Source: CAVZVW01 sp963778845
Lineage (GTDB): Bacteria; Actinomycetota; Actinomycetes; Actinomycetales; Kineosporiaceae
NCBI GenBank assembly: GCA_963778845.1
Contig: CAVZVW010000009.1
Coordinates: 1,116,001 to 1,180,000 of the forward strand
Length of the DNA: 64,000 bases
Direction of reading: 5' to 3'
The notes beneath the pieces are model-generated. The model made no database searches and was not told the origin of the DNA. It was given only the letters and a program-made list of their open reading frames with translations. Each line of letters starts with the position of its first letter. Position 1 is the first letter of the stretch. Both the position numbers and the translations under genes were made by a program. Positions 24,931-34,255 of the stretch are shown in pieces.

Positions 24931-25730
24931 GCGAAGACCCCGGCGTGCTCAACGGCCGCGACCTCGGGACCCAGGAACCGGCGGGCCAGGCGGGCGAAGG
25001 GCTCGGGGTCACCTGTCGCCAGGAACCGGTGGCGGGGGGGCGGAAGCGCGTCGTCGCGCTCCAGACCGTGCGCCACAAGCGTGCGGTAGACGTCCTTGGC
25101 TGTCTCCTCGGCGCTGGAGACCAGTGTCACGTCCTCGCCCATCACCAGCGAGATCACCCCGGTGAGCAGCGGGTAGTGGGTGCACCCGAGCACGAGGGTG
25201 TCGACGCCGGCTTCGCGCACCGGGTCCAGGTAGTCGTGGGCGACGCCGGACAGCTCGGCACCGCCGGTCACGCCACGCTCGACGAACTCGACGAACCGAG
25301 GGCAGGCGCGGCCCGTGATCGCCAGGTGCGGTGCGGCGGCGAAGGCGTCCTCGTACGCCTGCGACGCGATGGTCGCGCGCGTGCCGATGACGCCGATGCG
25401 CCCGGCCCGAGACGCCGCCACCGCTCGGCGGACCGCCGGCTGGATCACCTCGACAACGGGGACGTCGTAGCGCTCGCGGGCGTCGCGCAGCGTCGCGGCG
25501 CTGGCGGAGTTGCAGGCGATCACGAGCATCTTCACGCCCGACTCCACCAGCTGGTCCATGACGTGCAGTGCGTGCGCTCGCACCTGGGCGATCGGCTTCG
25601 GGCCGTACGGGCCGTGGGCGGTGTCCCCGACGTAGAGCACCGGCTCGTGCGGCAGCTGGTCGAGTACCGACCGGGCCACGGTCAGGCCACCGACACCGCT
25701 GTCGAGGATGCCGATCGGAGCGTCCGCCAC
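24927..25730 (-). CDS. murI: Glutamate racemase
   Basis: Makes D-glutamate for peptidoglycan, 267 aa. Both catalytic Cys are visible: VIACNSASAAT and LGCTHYPLL. N-terminus ADAPIGILDSGVGGLTVAR is the family start, so GTG 25730 is chosen over the longer open frame. First gene of the murI-MBL-rph-rdgB operon. Confidence 0.95.
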   Translation of the reverse strand: MADAPIGILDSGVGGLTVARSVLDQLPHEPVLYVGDTAHGPYGPKPIAQVRAHALHVMDQLVESGVKMLVIACNSASAATLRDARERYDVPVVEVIQPAVRRAVAASRAGRIGVIGTRATIASQAYEDAFAAAPHLAITGRACPRFVEFVERGVTGGAELSGVAHDYLDPVREAGVDTLVLGCTHYPLLTGVISLVMGEDVTLVSSAEETAKDVYRTLVAHGLERDDALPPPRHRFLATGDPEPFARLARRFLGPEVAAVEHAGVFA

Positions 25731-25849
25731 GTCTGCGAGCCTAGGCCGACGACGGCGCCCTACCACCGTCACCCCCGTGTGCTGCTCGCCACGTGATGGC
25801 CTGGCCAGGCGTCGACGCACGGGCTGCCATGGCCGGTGCGCACCGTGCG

Positions 25850-25981
25850 CACCACCTCCGTCACCCCAGGGCCATGCCCATCAACCCCGTCACCCCAGCG
25901 TCCTGCGCACCACCTCCGTCACCCCAGGGCCATGCCCATCAACCCCGTCACCCCAGCGCCCTGCGCACCACCTCTGCCACG
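25850..25981. repeat. 58-bp tandem repeat, about 2.3 copies
   Basis: A 58-bp unit starting CACCACCTCCGTCACCCCAG begins at 25850 and 25908, with a partial third copy from 25966. Copies one and two differ at a single position. The array lies between the AbiEi-like 3' end, which it overlaps, and the murI start. Confidence 0.9.
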
Positions 25982-26892
25982 CTGTTTGGTCGGTGTCGCA
26001 CCGCGAACGACGTGAAGTGGAGCACCCGCAGGCCCGTCGCGGTGAGGTCGTTGTGCCGACCCCAGTCGGCGTCCCGCTGTTCGGCCAGGGCGTGGTGGGC
26101 ACCATCGACCTCGGCGGCCACGTCCGTGGACTCCCACCGAGCGTCAAGGTAGGCCCGACCCGCGGGCCGGAGCGCGACGGATTGGCGGGTCGGTTGGGGC
26201 AGGCCGGCTCGCCGCAGCAGCCGGGCGAACTCGCGCTCCGGTATCGAACCGGGGCCACCGTCGAGGTCCGCAACTGTCTCGAGCATGACGGCCAGGTGTG
26301 AGCATTGACCACGCCGGGCCAGCATCTCGGCGAGCTGGGTGGATGTCGCCACTCCCTGCTGGACGCCCTTGAGCAGCACCAACCGCGCAGCGGCCGCCGA
26401 CGACGAGGCGCTGGCGGCGTCCACGAGGCTTCGGTGAGGCCGAGTACGGCGCGGGTGCCGCATCGGTGCGACATCGACCTCCCCGAGGGCGCGGGAGAAG
26501 GCGACCCTGGCTCCGTCGATAGCGGGCCGGCGGGCGCCCTGCGGGATGAGCACAGTCGGGACAGCGTCGAAGCCCTCCGGCATGCCGTCGAAGGCCAGCG
26601 CGGACCAGCCGCCGAGCGCGGCTCCCAGTGAGCCGGCCAGCAAGGCGACCCAGAGGCGCTGGCGCGGCGGCAGAGGCCCGTTGTGGCGTACCACGACACG
26701 ACGGTGCGCCCGGCGCCAGCGCCCGGACGCCAGCTCGCGGCGCACGAGCGACCGGCCGAACAGTGCTACCGCATCCGCGAGGCGCAGAACCCCCTCGGCG
26801 CGGGCAGCCTGCACCGCCGGCGACACCGCCGGGGACGGGGCAGCCGCAACGGACTGGGACACCGCAAGGGACTGGGACACCGTAGGGGGCAC
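25948..26892 (-). CDS. AbiEi-like/DUF559 protein with Vsr-type nuclease fold
   Basis: 314 aa. An N-terminal helical region of AbiEi type (ARAEGVLRLADAVALFGRSLVRRELASGRWRR, shown in part) resembles transcriptional-regulator winged helix domains of abortive-infection antitoxins. The C-terminal part from about residue 245 has a DUF559/very-short-patch-repair-like fold: the STDVAAEVDGAHH segment, WGRHNDL and TGLRVLHFT. It lacks a partner toxin gene nearby, so a defence role is only inferred. GTG 26892 begins VPPTVSQSLAVSQ; the first 30 residues contain a SQS/SPAV repeat and may be leader. The 3' end runs into the 58-bp array. Confidence 0.6.
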   Translation of the reverse strand: MPPTVSQSLAVSQSVAAAPSPAVSPAVQAARAEGVLRLADAVALFGRSLVRRELASGRWRRAHRRVVVRHNGPLPPRQRLWVALLAGSLGAALGGWSALAFDGMPEGFDAVPTVLIPQGARRPAIDGARVAFSRALGEVDVAPMRHPRRTRPHRSLVDAASASSSAAAARLVLLKGVQQGVATSTQLAEMLARRGQCSHLAVMLETVADLDGGPGSIPEREFARLLRRAGLPQPTRQSVALRPAGRAYLDARWESTDVAAEVDGAHHALAEQRDADWGRHNDLTATGLRVLHFTSFAVRHRPNSVAEVVRRALG

Positions 26893-27042
26893 GTGTTCAG
26901 CGTTCCTCGCCCGAAGGCATGTGTGCAGGGCGCCGGGCCGGCACCTGTGGACGCCGAAACATCGGCGGCTTGTGTGCGTAACTCGTCGACAACGCGGCGG
27001 CAAGTGACGGTAGGTCCCAGCATCTCGGGCCTGGTCAGAACC

Positions 27043-27179
27043 GATCGTGAGACATCCACGCGACCAGTCGTGATCGTCATGCACACCGCCGGGACCGCCG
27101 CAGGCGATGTCTCACGATCACCAAACGGCGACCTGGATGTCTCACGATCACCGCCGAGCGAGCTGGATGTCTCACGATC
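27043..27179. repeat. Dispersed GATGTCTCACGATC repeats, 30-bp spacing
   Basis: GATGTCTCACGATC occurs at 27106, 27136 and 27166, exactly 30 bp apart, and once inverted (GATCGTGAGACATC) at 27043-27056. The spacers differ. This region (26893-27202) holds no gene. The element is the same core as at 14485-14658 and, with one change, at 34291-34305. Confidence 0.85.
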
Positions 27180-27202
27180 ACCACCGGCGGCCCGCCAGGG
27201 CC

Positions 27203-27814
27203 TCACCGTGAGCGCGGGAGCTTCGCCACCTCGTGCACCAGCAGCTCCTGCAGCTCGGTGACGAAGTCGTAGAGCATCACCAGCGACAGCCCGGGAACCT
27301 GCTCCTGCTCGCCGAACACATGCAGAGACAGCTCGTGCAGCGCCGCGGCGTCCTCGTCGGTGCGGATCCCGAGCCGCTCCCCCAGTACCAGCCGCAGATC
27401 GGTGAGTGCCTTGAGCAGCGTCTGGGCCTCCTCCGCGGAAAGGGTGACGGGCTCGGGACGCCGCAACGCCGCCGCGGCCACCTGCAGACCGGTCCGCTTG
27501 CGGGCACGAAGGCCCTGCTCGGTGAGGCGGCGGAACTCCTGCGCCAGCTCCGGGTCTTCCCGGTTGGCCAACGGGAGCAGCCGCGCGACCGCGGCGTCCT
27601 CCGGGCCTGCCGTCGCGACGTCCAGCCCGTCCACGGCCAGGTCCATGCCGACCAGTGCGACGAGTGGGTCGGCCGAGGTGCTCGCGCGGCCGTCGTCGAG
27701 CAGCTCGTCCACCTGCAGCAGCAGGTCCGCCACGACGTCTCGGGTCTGGGCCTCCAGACCCACGCGCACCGACCCACGATGGGCCCGGAACACACGAGGC
27801 TCACCCCGGCGCAT
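27203..27814 (-). CDS. DUF2017 family protein
   Basis: About 203-aa helical, acidic cytoplasmic protein of unknown role, always near clpS in actinobacteria. Features: MRRGEPRVFRAHRGSV start, LLPLANREDPELAQEFRRLTE and a Glu/Leu-rich C-terminus. Start ATG overlaps the clpS stop (TGATG), so it is coupled to clpS. Confidence 0.85.
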   Translation of the reverse strand: MRRGEPRVFRAHRGSVRVGLEAQTRDVVADLLLQVDELLDDGRASTSADPLVALVGMDLAVDGLDVATAGPEDAAVARLLPLANREDPELAQEFRRLTEQGLRARKRTGLQVAAAALRRPEPVTLSAEEAQTLLKALTDLRLVLGERLGIRTDEDAAALHELSLHVFGEQEQVPGLSLVMLYDFVTELQELLVHEVAKLPRSR

Positions 27815-28116
27815 CAGCGGTCCTTCTGGAACGTGGCCCAGAGACCGAACTCGTGCAGGGCCTCGGTGTCGCGCTCCATCTCCTCGCGCGAGCCGTTGGA
27901 GACCACCGCCCGACCCTTCTCGTGGACGTCGCGCATCAGGCGGTCGGCCTTCTGCTTCGGGTAGCCGAAGTAGCTCTGGAAGACGTAGCTCACGTACGAC
28001 ATGAGGTTCACCGGGTCGTTCCACACGATCGTGACCCACGGGACGTCGGCCAGCGTCTCCTCCTCCGCCTGCGGCCGATCGACCGTGACGGGCGCGAGAG
28101 ATGCAACGACCAGCAC
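27814..28116 (-). CDS. clpS: ATP-dependent protease adaptor ClpS
   Basis: N-recognin that delivers proteins with bulky N-termini to ClpAP/ClpCP. About 100 aa with VPWVTIVWNDPVNLMSYVSY (substrate pocket Asn-Asp), KADRLMRDVHEKGRAVV and the DTEALHEFGLWATFQKD end. GTG 28116 is used, with a GGAGG that is unusually close; the start is uncertain by a few codons. Confidence 0.88.
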   Translation of the reverse strand: MLVVASLAPVTVDRPQAEEETLADVPWVTIVWNDPVNLMSYVSYVFQSYFGYPKQKADRLMRDVHEKGRAVVSNGSREEMERDTEALHEFGLWATFQKDR

Positions 28117-28208
28117 GCCTCCACTGTAGTTGCGCCGCCGGCGCCGACACCGCTGGTGAGCACACCCGCTGCTCGCCGGCACTCGTGCTCGTGGTTACGG
28201 TGGGGGGT

Positions 28209-29999
28209 ATGCCAAGACCCGCTGACACGCCCCTGCTCCGACGCATCCGCGAGAGCGTGATCGGCGACGACCAGCTGATGCACGGGCCCTACGGGCCGCG
28301 CCGGGTGACCTACGCCGACTACACCGCCAGCGGGAGGGCGTTGACCTTCGTCGAGGACTTCATCCGTGACGAGGTGCTGCCGCGCTATGCCAACACGCAC
28401 ACCGAGGCCAGCGGGACGGGGCTGCAGACCACCCGTCTGCGCGAGGACGCCCGGTCGATCATCCACGACGCGGTCGGCGGGGACGACGACGCCGTCGTCA
28501 TCTTCTGCGGGTCCGGCTCGACCGCTGCGATCGACAAGATCATCGGAGTGCTCAACCTGAGGATCCCGGCAGATCTCGACGAGCGGTACCACCTGGGCTC
28601 GCTGATCCCGCCCAACCGGCGGCCCGTCGTCCTCATCGGCCCGTACGAGCACCACAGCAACGAGGTCTCGTGGCGGGAGACGATCGCGGACGTCGTCGTC
28701 ATCCCCGAGGACGCCGACGGTCACATCGACCTGGCACGGCTCGAGGCTGCGCTGGTCGCCCACGCCGAGCGGCCGTTGACGATCGGCTCGTTCTCGGCCG
28801 CCAGCAACGTGACCGGGCTGCTGTCGGACACCTGCGCGATCGCCGACCTCCTGCACCGACACGCCGCCCTGTCGTTCTGGGACTTCGCGGCCGCGGCCCC
28901 CTACGTACCGATCGAGTGGTCGCCGCGCTGCGACCGGCACCCGCTCGCGCACAAGGACGCGCTGTTCATCTCGCCACACAAGTTCATCGGCGGCCCGGGT
29001 ACGCCCGGCGTGCTCGTCGCGCGCCGCAGCCTGCTCACCAACCGCGTGCCCGTCGTGCCAGGCGGCGGCACGGTGGCCTACGTGAACCCGGTGGAGCACC
29101 GCTACCTCACCGACCCCGCACACCGGGAGGAGGGCGGCACCCCGGCCATCGTCGAGTCCATCCGCGCCGGTCTGGTGTTCCAGCTCAAGCACGCGGTCGG
29201 CCTCGACACGATCCGCGCCCACGAGGCGTTCCTCGTTCGCCACGCGGTGGCGTCCTGGCGGCGGAACCCGGCGATCGAGATCCTCGGCAACCTCGACGCC
29301 GAGCGACTCTCGATCGTCTCGTTCGTCGTGCGCCGCCGGCACCCCGACGGCCGAGCGGGGCGCTATCTGCACCACAACTTCGTCGTGGCCCTGCTCAACG
29401 ACCTCTTCGGCATCCAGGCACGGGGCGGCTGCTCGTGCGCAGGGCCCTACGGGCACCGCCTCCTCGGGATCGACCTCGCACGCTCGCACGAGTTCGAGCG
29501 CGAGATCACGGGCGGCTGCGAGGGGATCAAGCCCGGCTGGGTACGGGTGAACCTCAACTACTTCATCTCCGACGCCGTCCTGGAGTACCTCGTGCAGGCC
29601 GTGCACCTCGTGGCCACGTACGGGCACCGGCTGCTGCCCGACTACCGCTTCGACACGGCCACCGGGCTGTGGCGCCACCGTGACGGGCCGGTCGAGCCCC
29701 CGATGCGCCTGCGCGACGTGCGGTACGAGGCGGCCACCGGGGCCATGACGTACCCCTCCCACCACGACCGCGCGCCGGAGTCGGCGCTGGCGGCTCAGCT
29801 CGAGCAGGCGCGCGCCGTCCTGCTCGCCCGGGCGGACGGCGACCGCGACGACGGCGGCGACCGCGACGACGGCGGCGACCGCGACGACGGGAGCGGCGGG
29901 GCCGGCGACACCGTCGACCCTGGGGAGGGCCTGCCCGGGCTGTCCGCCGACTTCGAGCATCTGCGCTGGTTCGAGCTGCCACCCGCCTGCCTGGCCTGA
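28209..29999 (+). CDS. Class V aminotransferase/cysteine desulfurase-like protein
   Basis: 596-aa PLP enzyme. PLP Lys is in ISPHKFIGGPGTPG; cofactor-binding parts include CGSGSTAAIDK and WDFAAAAPYVPIEW. A RGGCSCAGPYG motif sits where the C-terminal Cys loop of desulfurases lies, but this is not a clean SufS/IscS match. The C-terminal about 80 residues include an Asp-rich DGDRDD repeat (18-bp DNA unit, three copies at about 29840-29895). The start ATG 28209 follows GGTGGGGGG. It diverges from clpS. Function is not clear. Confidence 0.78.
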   Translation: MPRPADTPLLRRIRESVIGDDQLMHGPYGPRRVTYADYTASGRALTFVEDFIRDEVLPRYANTHTEASGTGLQTTRLREDARSIIHDAVGGDDDAVVIFCGSGSTAAIDKIIGVLNLRIPADLDERYHLGSLIPPNRRPVVLIGPYEHHSNEVSWRETIADVVVIPEDADGHIDLARLEAALVAHAERPLTIGSFSAASNVTGLLSDTCAIADLLHRHAALSFWDFAAAAPYVPIEWSPRCDRHPLAHKDALFISPHKFIGGPGTPGVLVARRSLLTNRVPVVPGGGTVAYVNPVEHRYLTDPAHREEGGTPAIVESIRAGLVFQLKHAVGLDTIRAHEAFLVRHAVASWRRNPAIEILGNLDAERLSIVSFVVRRRHPDGRAGRYLHHNFVVALLNDLFGIQARGGCSCAGPYGHRLLGIDLARSHEFEREITGGCEGIKPGWVRVNLNYFISDAVLEYLVQAVHLVATYGHRLLPDYRFDTATGLWRHRDGPVEPPMRLRDVRYEAATGAMTYPSHHDRAPESALAAQLEQARAVLLARADGDRDDGGDRDDGGDRDDGSGGAGDTVDPGEGLPGLSADFEHLRWFELPPACLA

Positions 30000-30031
30000 T
30001 CGGGACGCCGCCCCTGACCTACCCTGTCCGC

Positions 30032-31358
30032 GTGACAGCAGGACCCCCCGCCGCCGAGCCGTCCTCCACGGCGCTGCTCACCGACCACTACGAGCTCACG
30101 ATGGTCCAGGCCGCCCTGCGCAGCGGTGCGGCCGCTCGGCGGTGCGTCTTCGAGGTCTTCGCCCGCCGGCTCCCCGACGGCCGGCGTTACGGCGTCGTCG
30201 CCGGAACCGGTCGGCTGCTGGAGGCCTTGCGACGCTTCCGCTTCGGCGACGACGAGCTGCGTGCCCTGGAGGAGGCGCACGTCGTCGACTCGCCCCACGC
30301 TGCGCTGGCTGGCCGAGTACCGCTTCGGCGGCGACATGTGGGGCTACGCCGAGGGTGAGACCTTCGTGCCGGGCTCTCCCCTGCTCGTGGTCGAGGGCAC
30401 CTTCGCGGAGGCCGTGCTGCTCGAGACACTGGCGTTGTCGGTGCTCAACCACGACAGCGCCATCGCCGCAGCCGCGAGCCGCATGACGGCGCACGCCCAC
30501 GGCCGGCCGTGCCTGGAGATGGGGTCGCGACGCACGCACGAGGAGTCCGCGGTCGCGGCGGCCAGAGCCGCTTACCTCGCGGGGTTCGCGGGTACCTCCA
30601 ACCTCGAAGCCGGCCGGCGGCACGGCATCCCGACCATCGGGACCGCCGCGCACGCGTTCTCCCTCGTGCACGACGACGAGCGGGCCGCCTTCGCCGCCCA
30701 GGTGGAGGCGCTCGGAACGGGGACGACGCTGCTCGTCGACACCTACGACGTCGAGGCCGGCGTCCGCAGCGCGGTCGAGGTCGCCGGCACCGGCCTCGGT
30801 GCGGTGCGGCTGGACTCCGGGGACCTTCTCGAGCAGGCCCACGCGGTGCGCGCCCAGCTCGACGGGCTCGGGGCGACCTCCACCCGGATCGTCGTCACCA
30901 GCGACCTCGACGAGCACGCCATCGCCGCCCTCGCGGCGGCACCCGTCGACGCCTACGGCGTCGGCACGTCGCTGGTGACGGGCTCTGGCGCACCCACCGC
31001 CGGCCTGGTCTACAAGCTCGTGGCGCGCGCGGGGGCCGACTCGCAGCTCGTCGGCGTGGCCAAGCGCAGCCAGGACAAGAGCAGCGTCGCGGGGCGCAAG
31101 TGGGCGGTGCGGCGCCGGGGCCCGGACGGGCTCGCGGACGCCGAGGTGGTGGGCGTCGGCCAGCCGCCCCCCGGCGACGACCACGACCGCGCACTGCTGG
31201 TACGCCTCGTCGACCACGGCGAGGTGGTCGGGACGGAGCCGTTGGACGTCGCGCGCGCACGGCACGCCGCCTCGCTCGCCGAGCTGCCCCTCACTGCGCG
31301 CCAGCTCTCCCGCGGCGAGCCGGCGATCCCTACGATCTTCCACATCGACCGGCCGTGA
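30032..31358 (+). CDS. pncB: Nicotinate phosphoribosyltransferase (one apparent frameshift)
   Basis: NAD salvage enzyme that converts nicotinate and PRPP to nicotinate mononucleotide. N-terminal part LLTDHYELTMVQAAL is intact up to about 30300; a CCCC run at about 30293-30296 (expected CCC) then shifts the frame. The rest continues as LRWLAEYRFGGDMWGYAEGE, EMGSRRTHEESAV, GTAAHAFS, VRLDSGDL and GTSLVTG to the stop. Corrected length 441 aa, normal. Probably a consensus error. It overlaps the pncA region by GTGA/GTG and forms a pncB-pncA unit. Confidence 0.9.
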
Positions 31359-31378
31359 CCACCGAGGACGTGACTGAC

Positions 31379-32014
31379 GTGAGCACCCGAGCCTTGATCG
31401 TCGTCGACGTGCAGAACGACTTCTGCGAGGGCGGCTCCCTGGCCGTCGGCGGTGGCGCAGGCGTCGCTGCCGCGATCACCGACCACGTACGGGCGCACGC
31501 CCGTGACTACGCGGCCGTGGTCGGCACCCTCGACTGGCACGTGGACCCGGGAGAGCACTTCGCCGCTTCGCCGGACTTCGTGGACAGCTGGCCCGCGCAC
31601 TGCGTTGCCGACACCGACGGAGCCCGCTCTCACCCGTCGCTGGACACCGCGCTGGTCCAGGCGTGGTTCGCCAAGGGGGCGCACGCAGCGGCGTACTCCG
31701 GCTTCGAGGGCACCGAGGTCGGCGGCGGGCCCGGCGATGGGCCCGGCGGCGGGTCCGGCGATGGGCCTGCCGGTGGGCTCGCCGACTGGCTGCGCTCACG
31801 TGGCGTCACCGACGTCGACGTCGTCGGCATCGCCACCGACCACTGCGTGCGTGCAACGGCGCTGGACGCCGTCGCCGCGGGGTTCGGGACCCGGGTGCTG
31901 CTCGACCTGACCGCCGGGGTCGCGCCCGCGACCACGCAGGCGGCGCTGCACGAGCTCGCCGGTGCCGGCGCCGAGCTGGTGGGGATCCCGGTCCTCGTCA
32001 CGTCACCGGCGTAG
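31379..32014 (+). CDS. pncA: Nicotinamidase (isochorismatase fold)
   Basis: Hydrolyses nicotinamide to nicotinate, the substrate of the preceding pncB. About 211 aa. Catalytic triad is visible as Asp in VVDVQNDF, Lys in WFAKG and Cys in ATDHCV. Metal ligands lie in LDWHVDPGEHF. A Gly/Pro-rich insertion (GGGPGDGPGGGSGDGPAGG) after the Lys is unusual. GTG 31379 is preferred; in-frame GTGs at 31355 and 31370 are possible. Confidence 0.88.
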   Translation: MSTRALIVVDVQNDFCEGGSLAVGGGAGVAAAITDHVRAHARDYAAVVGTLDWHVDPGEHFAASPDFVDSWPAHCVADTDGARSHPSLDTALVQAWFAKGAHAAAYSGFEGTEVGGGPGDGPGGGSGDGPAGGLADWLRSRGVTDVDVVGIATDHCVRATALDAVAAGFGTRVLLDLTAGVAPATTQAALHELAGAGAELVGIPVLVTSPA

Positions 32015-32045
32015 GTGGCCGGCGTCACCGGCGTCACCGGCGTCA

Positions 32046-32068
32046 CCGGGCGGGACAAGGCCGCCCGG
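32046..32068. terminator. Bidirectional hairpin between convergent genes
   Basis: Perfect inverted repeat CCGGGCGG (32046-32053) and CCGCCCGG (32061-32068) with a 7-nt loop, between the pncA stop and the FAD oxidase stop. A 9-bp CGGCGTCAC tandem (three copies) lies just before it. Confidence 0.55.
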
Positions 32069-32069
32069 C

Positions 32070-33476
32070 CTACGCCGTCCTGGGCTCAGCCTCGAAGACC
32101 TTGCCGGGGTTGAGCAGCCCCTGCGGGTCGAGGGCGGCCTTGACGGCGCGGTGCACCCCCAGCGAGACCGGCCCGACCTCCCGGGCCAGCCACTCCCGCT
32201 TGAGCACCCCGACGCCGTGCTCCCCGGTGATGGTGCCGCCGAGCTGCAGGCCGAGGTCCATGATCTCACCGAATGCGGCTTGGGCGTGCTTCGTGGCGTC
32301 GGCGTCAGCGGCGTCGAAGACCACGGTCGGGTGCATGTTCCCGTCGCCGGCGTGCCCGACCACGCCGATCACCAGGCCGTGCCGGTCGGCGACCGCCGCC
32401 ACGCCGTCGAACAGTGCGGCCAGCCGGTCCCGGGGCACGCACACGTCGTCGATCAGGGTGGTGCCGAGCTGGTCGAGAGCGACGAGCACGCTGCGGCGGG
32501 CGGCAAGCAGGAGGTCGCCCTCCGCCGCGTCGTCGGCGATCACGACGTCGGTGGCCCCGCCCGCATCGGCGACAGCCCCGATGGCCTCGACCTGCGCGCG
32601 CGCGCCGGAACCACCGACGTCGGACTGCCACAGCAGCATCGCCGCGCAGTCCTCGGGCAGGTCGCTACGAAGGTAGGCGTTCACCGCCCGGATCGACGTG
32701 GCGTCCATGATCTCCAGAAGGCTCGGCACGTGGCCGGCACGAACCACCTCGGCCACGACCGCCGCGGCGTCGGCGGCCGAGGCGAAGAGGGCAGCGGCCG
32801 TCTGCGGCCGCTGCGCAGCCGGCCGGAGCATCAACGTCGCCTCCGTCACCACCCCAAGGGTTCCCTCGCTGCCCACGAAGAGCCGGGTGAGGTCGTAACC
32901 GGCCACCCCCTTGACCGTGCGGCGTCCGGTTCGCAGCACCTCACCCGAGGCGAGCACCACCTCAAGACCCAGCACGTAGTCCGTCGTCACGCCGTACTTC
33001 ACGCAGCACAGGCCCCCGCTGTTCGTCGCGAGGTTGCCGCCGATCGTGCAGAACTCCCAGCTCGACGGGTCGGGCGGGTAGAACAGGCCGTGCTCGGCGA
33101 CCGTGCGGGACAGGTCGTGGTTGAGCACGCCAGGCTCGGTCACGACGAGCCGGTTCGCGACGTCGACCTCCAGCAGCCGGTCCATCTTCTCGGTGCTGAC
33201 GACGATGCAGCCCTCGACCGCGTTGGCCGCCCCGGACAGGCCGCTGCGAGCTCCCTGGGGCACGACGGGGACGCCGAGGCGGGTCGCCACTCGCAACGCG
33301 TGCTGCACGTGGGCGGTCTCCCGGGCCAGGACCACGGCGAGCGGGACCCCGGCCGGGCAGAACATCGCCCGGTCGTAGCGGTAGCCGGCGACGACGTCCT
33401 CGTCGGTGACCAGGGCATGCGGTGGCAGCCCCTCGGCCAGCGCCGAGACCACATCGGCGCTGCGCACACGGCTCAT
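32070..33476 (-). CDS. FAD-linked oxidase (GlcD/lactate dehydrogenase-like)
   Basis: 468-aa vanillyl-alcohol-oxidase-fold flavoprotein. The FAD domain has VVPQGARSGLSGAANA and PDPSSWEFCTIGGNLATNSGG; the C-terminal substrate domain has HAGDGNMHPTV, GTITGEHGVG and KREWL, ending with the LNPGKVFE motif. These are the signatures of D-2-hydroxyacid (glycolate or D-lactate) oxidoreductases. Partner Fe-S subunits are not adjacent, so the electron acceptor is open. Confidence 0.85.
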   Translation of the reverse strand: MSRVRSADVVSALAEGLPPHALVTDEDVVAGYRYDRAMFCPAGVPLAVVLARETAHVQHALRVATRLGVPVVPQGARSGLSGAANAVEGCIVVSTEKMDRLLEVDVANRLVVTEPGVLNHDLSRTVAEHGLFYPPDPSSWEFCTIGGNLATNSGGLCCVKYGVTTDYVLGLEVVLASGEVLRTGRRTVKGVAGYDLTRLFVGSEGTLGVVTEATLMLRPAAQRPQTAAALFASAADAAAVVAEVVRAGHVPSLLEIMDATSIRAVNAYLRSDLPEDCAAMLLWQSDVGGSGARAQVEAIGAVADAGGATDVVIADDAAEGDLLLAARRSVLVALDQLGTTLIDDVCVPRDRLAALFDGVAAVADRHGLVIGVVGHAGDGNMHPTVVFDAADADATKHAQAAFGEIMDLGLQLGGTITGEHGVGVLKREWLAREVGPVSLGVHRAVKAALDPQGLLNPGKVFEAEPRTA

Positions 33477-33539
33477 GGCCGCGAGCGTAGGCCGTGGCCG
33501 CCGACCATGGCGCGTCGCCGATGGCCGTCGTGATCGCAG

Positions 33540-33620
33540 CCACCGGTCCGGCGAGGGCCGGCGATGCCCGGCGAGGTCCGGCAGGGCCCGGCGAGGCCCG
33601 GCGAGGCCCGGCGAGGCCCG
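33540..33620. repeat. Short GGCGAGGCCC tandem
   Basis: About seven imperfect 10-bp copies of a CCGGCGAGGC unit (best at 33587-33620) lie in the 227-bp gap between the FAD oxidase start and the Lrp-type gene. Confidence 0.7.
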
Positions 33621-33703
33621 GCGTCCTCGGCAGGCGGGGCAGACTGGGCCGCACCCGGTCGCCGTTCGTCGACCGGTGGACCGCCACCCGTGTGCGAGGG
33701 GCC

Positions 33704-34186
33704 ATGATCGACCGACTGGACGCCGCGTTGATCGAGCTCATGACCCACGAGCCGCGGATCAGCGTGCTCGAGGCCGCACGCCGTCTCGGTGTCGCACGGG
33801 GCACGGTGCAGGCCCGGCTCGACCGGCTCATGCGCACCGGCGTGGTCCGCGGCCTGGGGCCGGACGTCGACCCGGCAGCCGTGGGCTACCCCGTGACGGC
33901 CTTCTGCACCCTGGAGATCGCCCAGGAACGCGGGTACGACGCGCTCCGCGCTCACCTCGCGGCCATCCCGGAGGTGCTGGAGGCGCACACGATCACCGGG
34001 ACCGGTGACCTGCTCGTGCGGGTGGTCGCCTCCACCAACGCCGACCTCCAACGCGTCATCGACCTGCTGGGCGCCGACCCTGCAGTCTCGCGCACCGCCA
34101 CCGTCATCGCCCTGGCCACCGTGCTGCCGTACCGCAGCCTTCCCCTCGTGCAGTCAGCGGCGGCTCGCTCCCCCCAACGGCCCTGA
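33704..34186 (+). CDS. Lrp/AsnC family transcriptional regulator
   Basis: 160 aa. N-terminal helix-turn-helix (IELMTHEPRISVLEAARRLG, VARGTVQARLDRL) and a C-terminal RAM/AsnC_ligand domain (YPVTAFCTLEIAQERGYDAL to the end) that usually senses an amino acid. ATG 33704 is chosen because the domain starts immediately; a longer open frame reads through the tandem repeat. Neighbours include amidohydrolase, PLP decarboxylase and FAD oxidase, any of which it may control. Confidence 0.85.
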   Translation: MIDRLDAALIELMTHEPRISVLEAARRLGVARGTVQARLDRLMRTGVVRGLGPDVDPAAVGYPVTAFCTLEIAQERGYDALRAHLAAIPEVLEAHTITGTGDLLVRVVASTNADLQRVIDLLGADPAVSRTATVIALATVLPYRSLPLVQSAAARSPQRP

Positions 34187-34255
34187 CAGCGGGGAAGGCC
34201 CCGAACCCGACGACGCCGAGACGGCGGAGGCGACCGTGGCCGTGACCCCCCCGGA

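Noticed and set aside
27106..27179. CRISPR-like array
   Set aside because: Only three copies, 14-bp core, 16-bp spacers, no cas genes. Treated as dispersed repeat.
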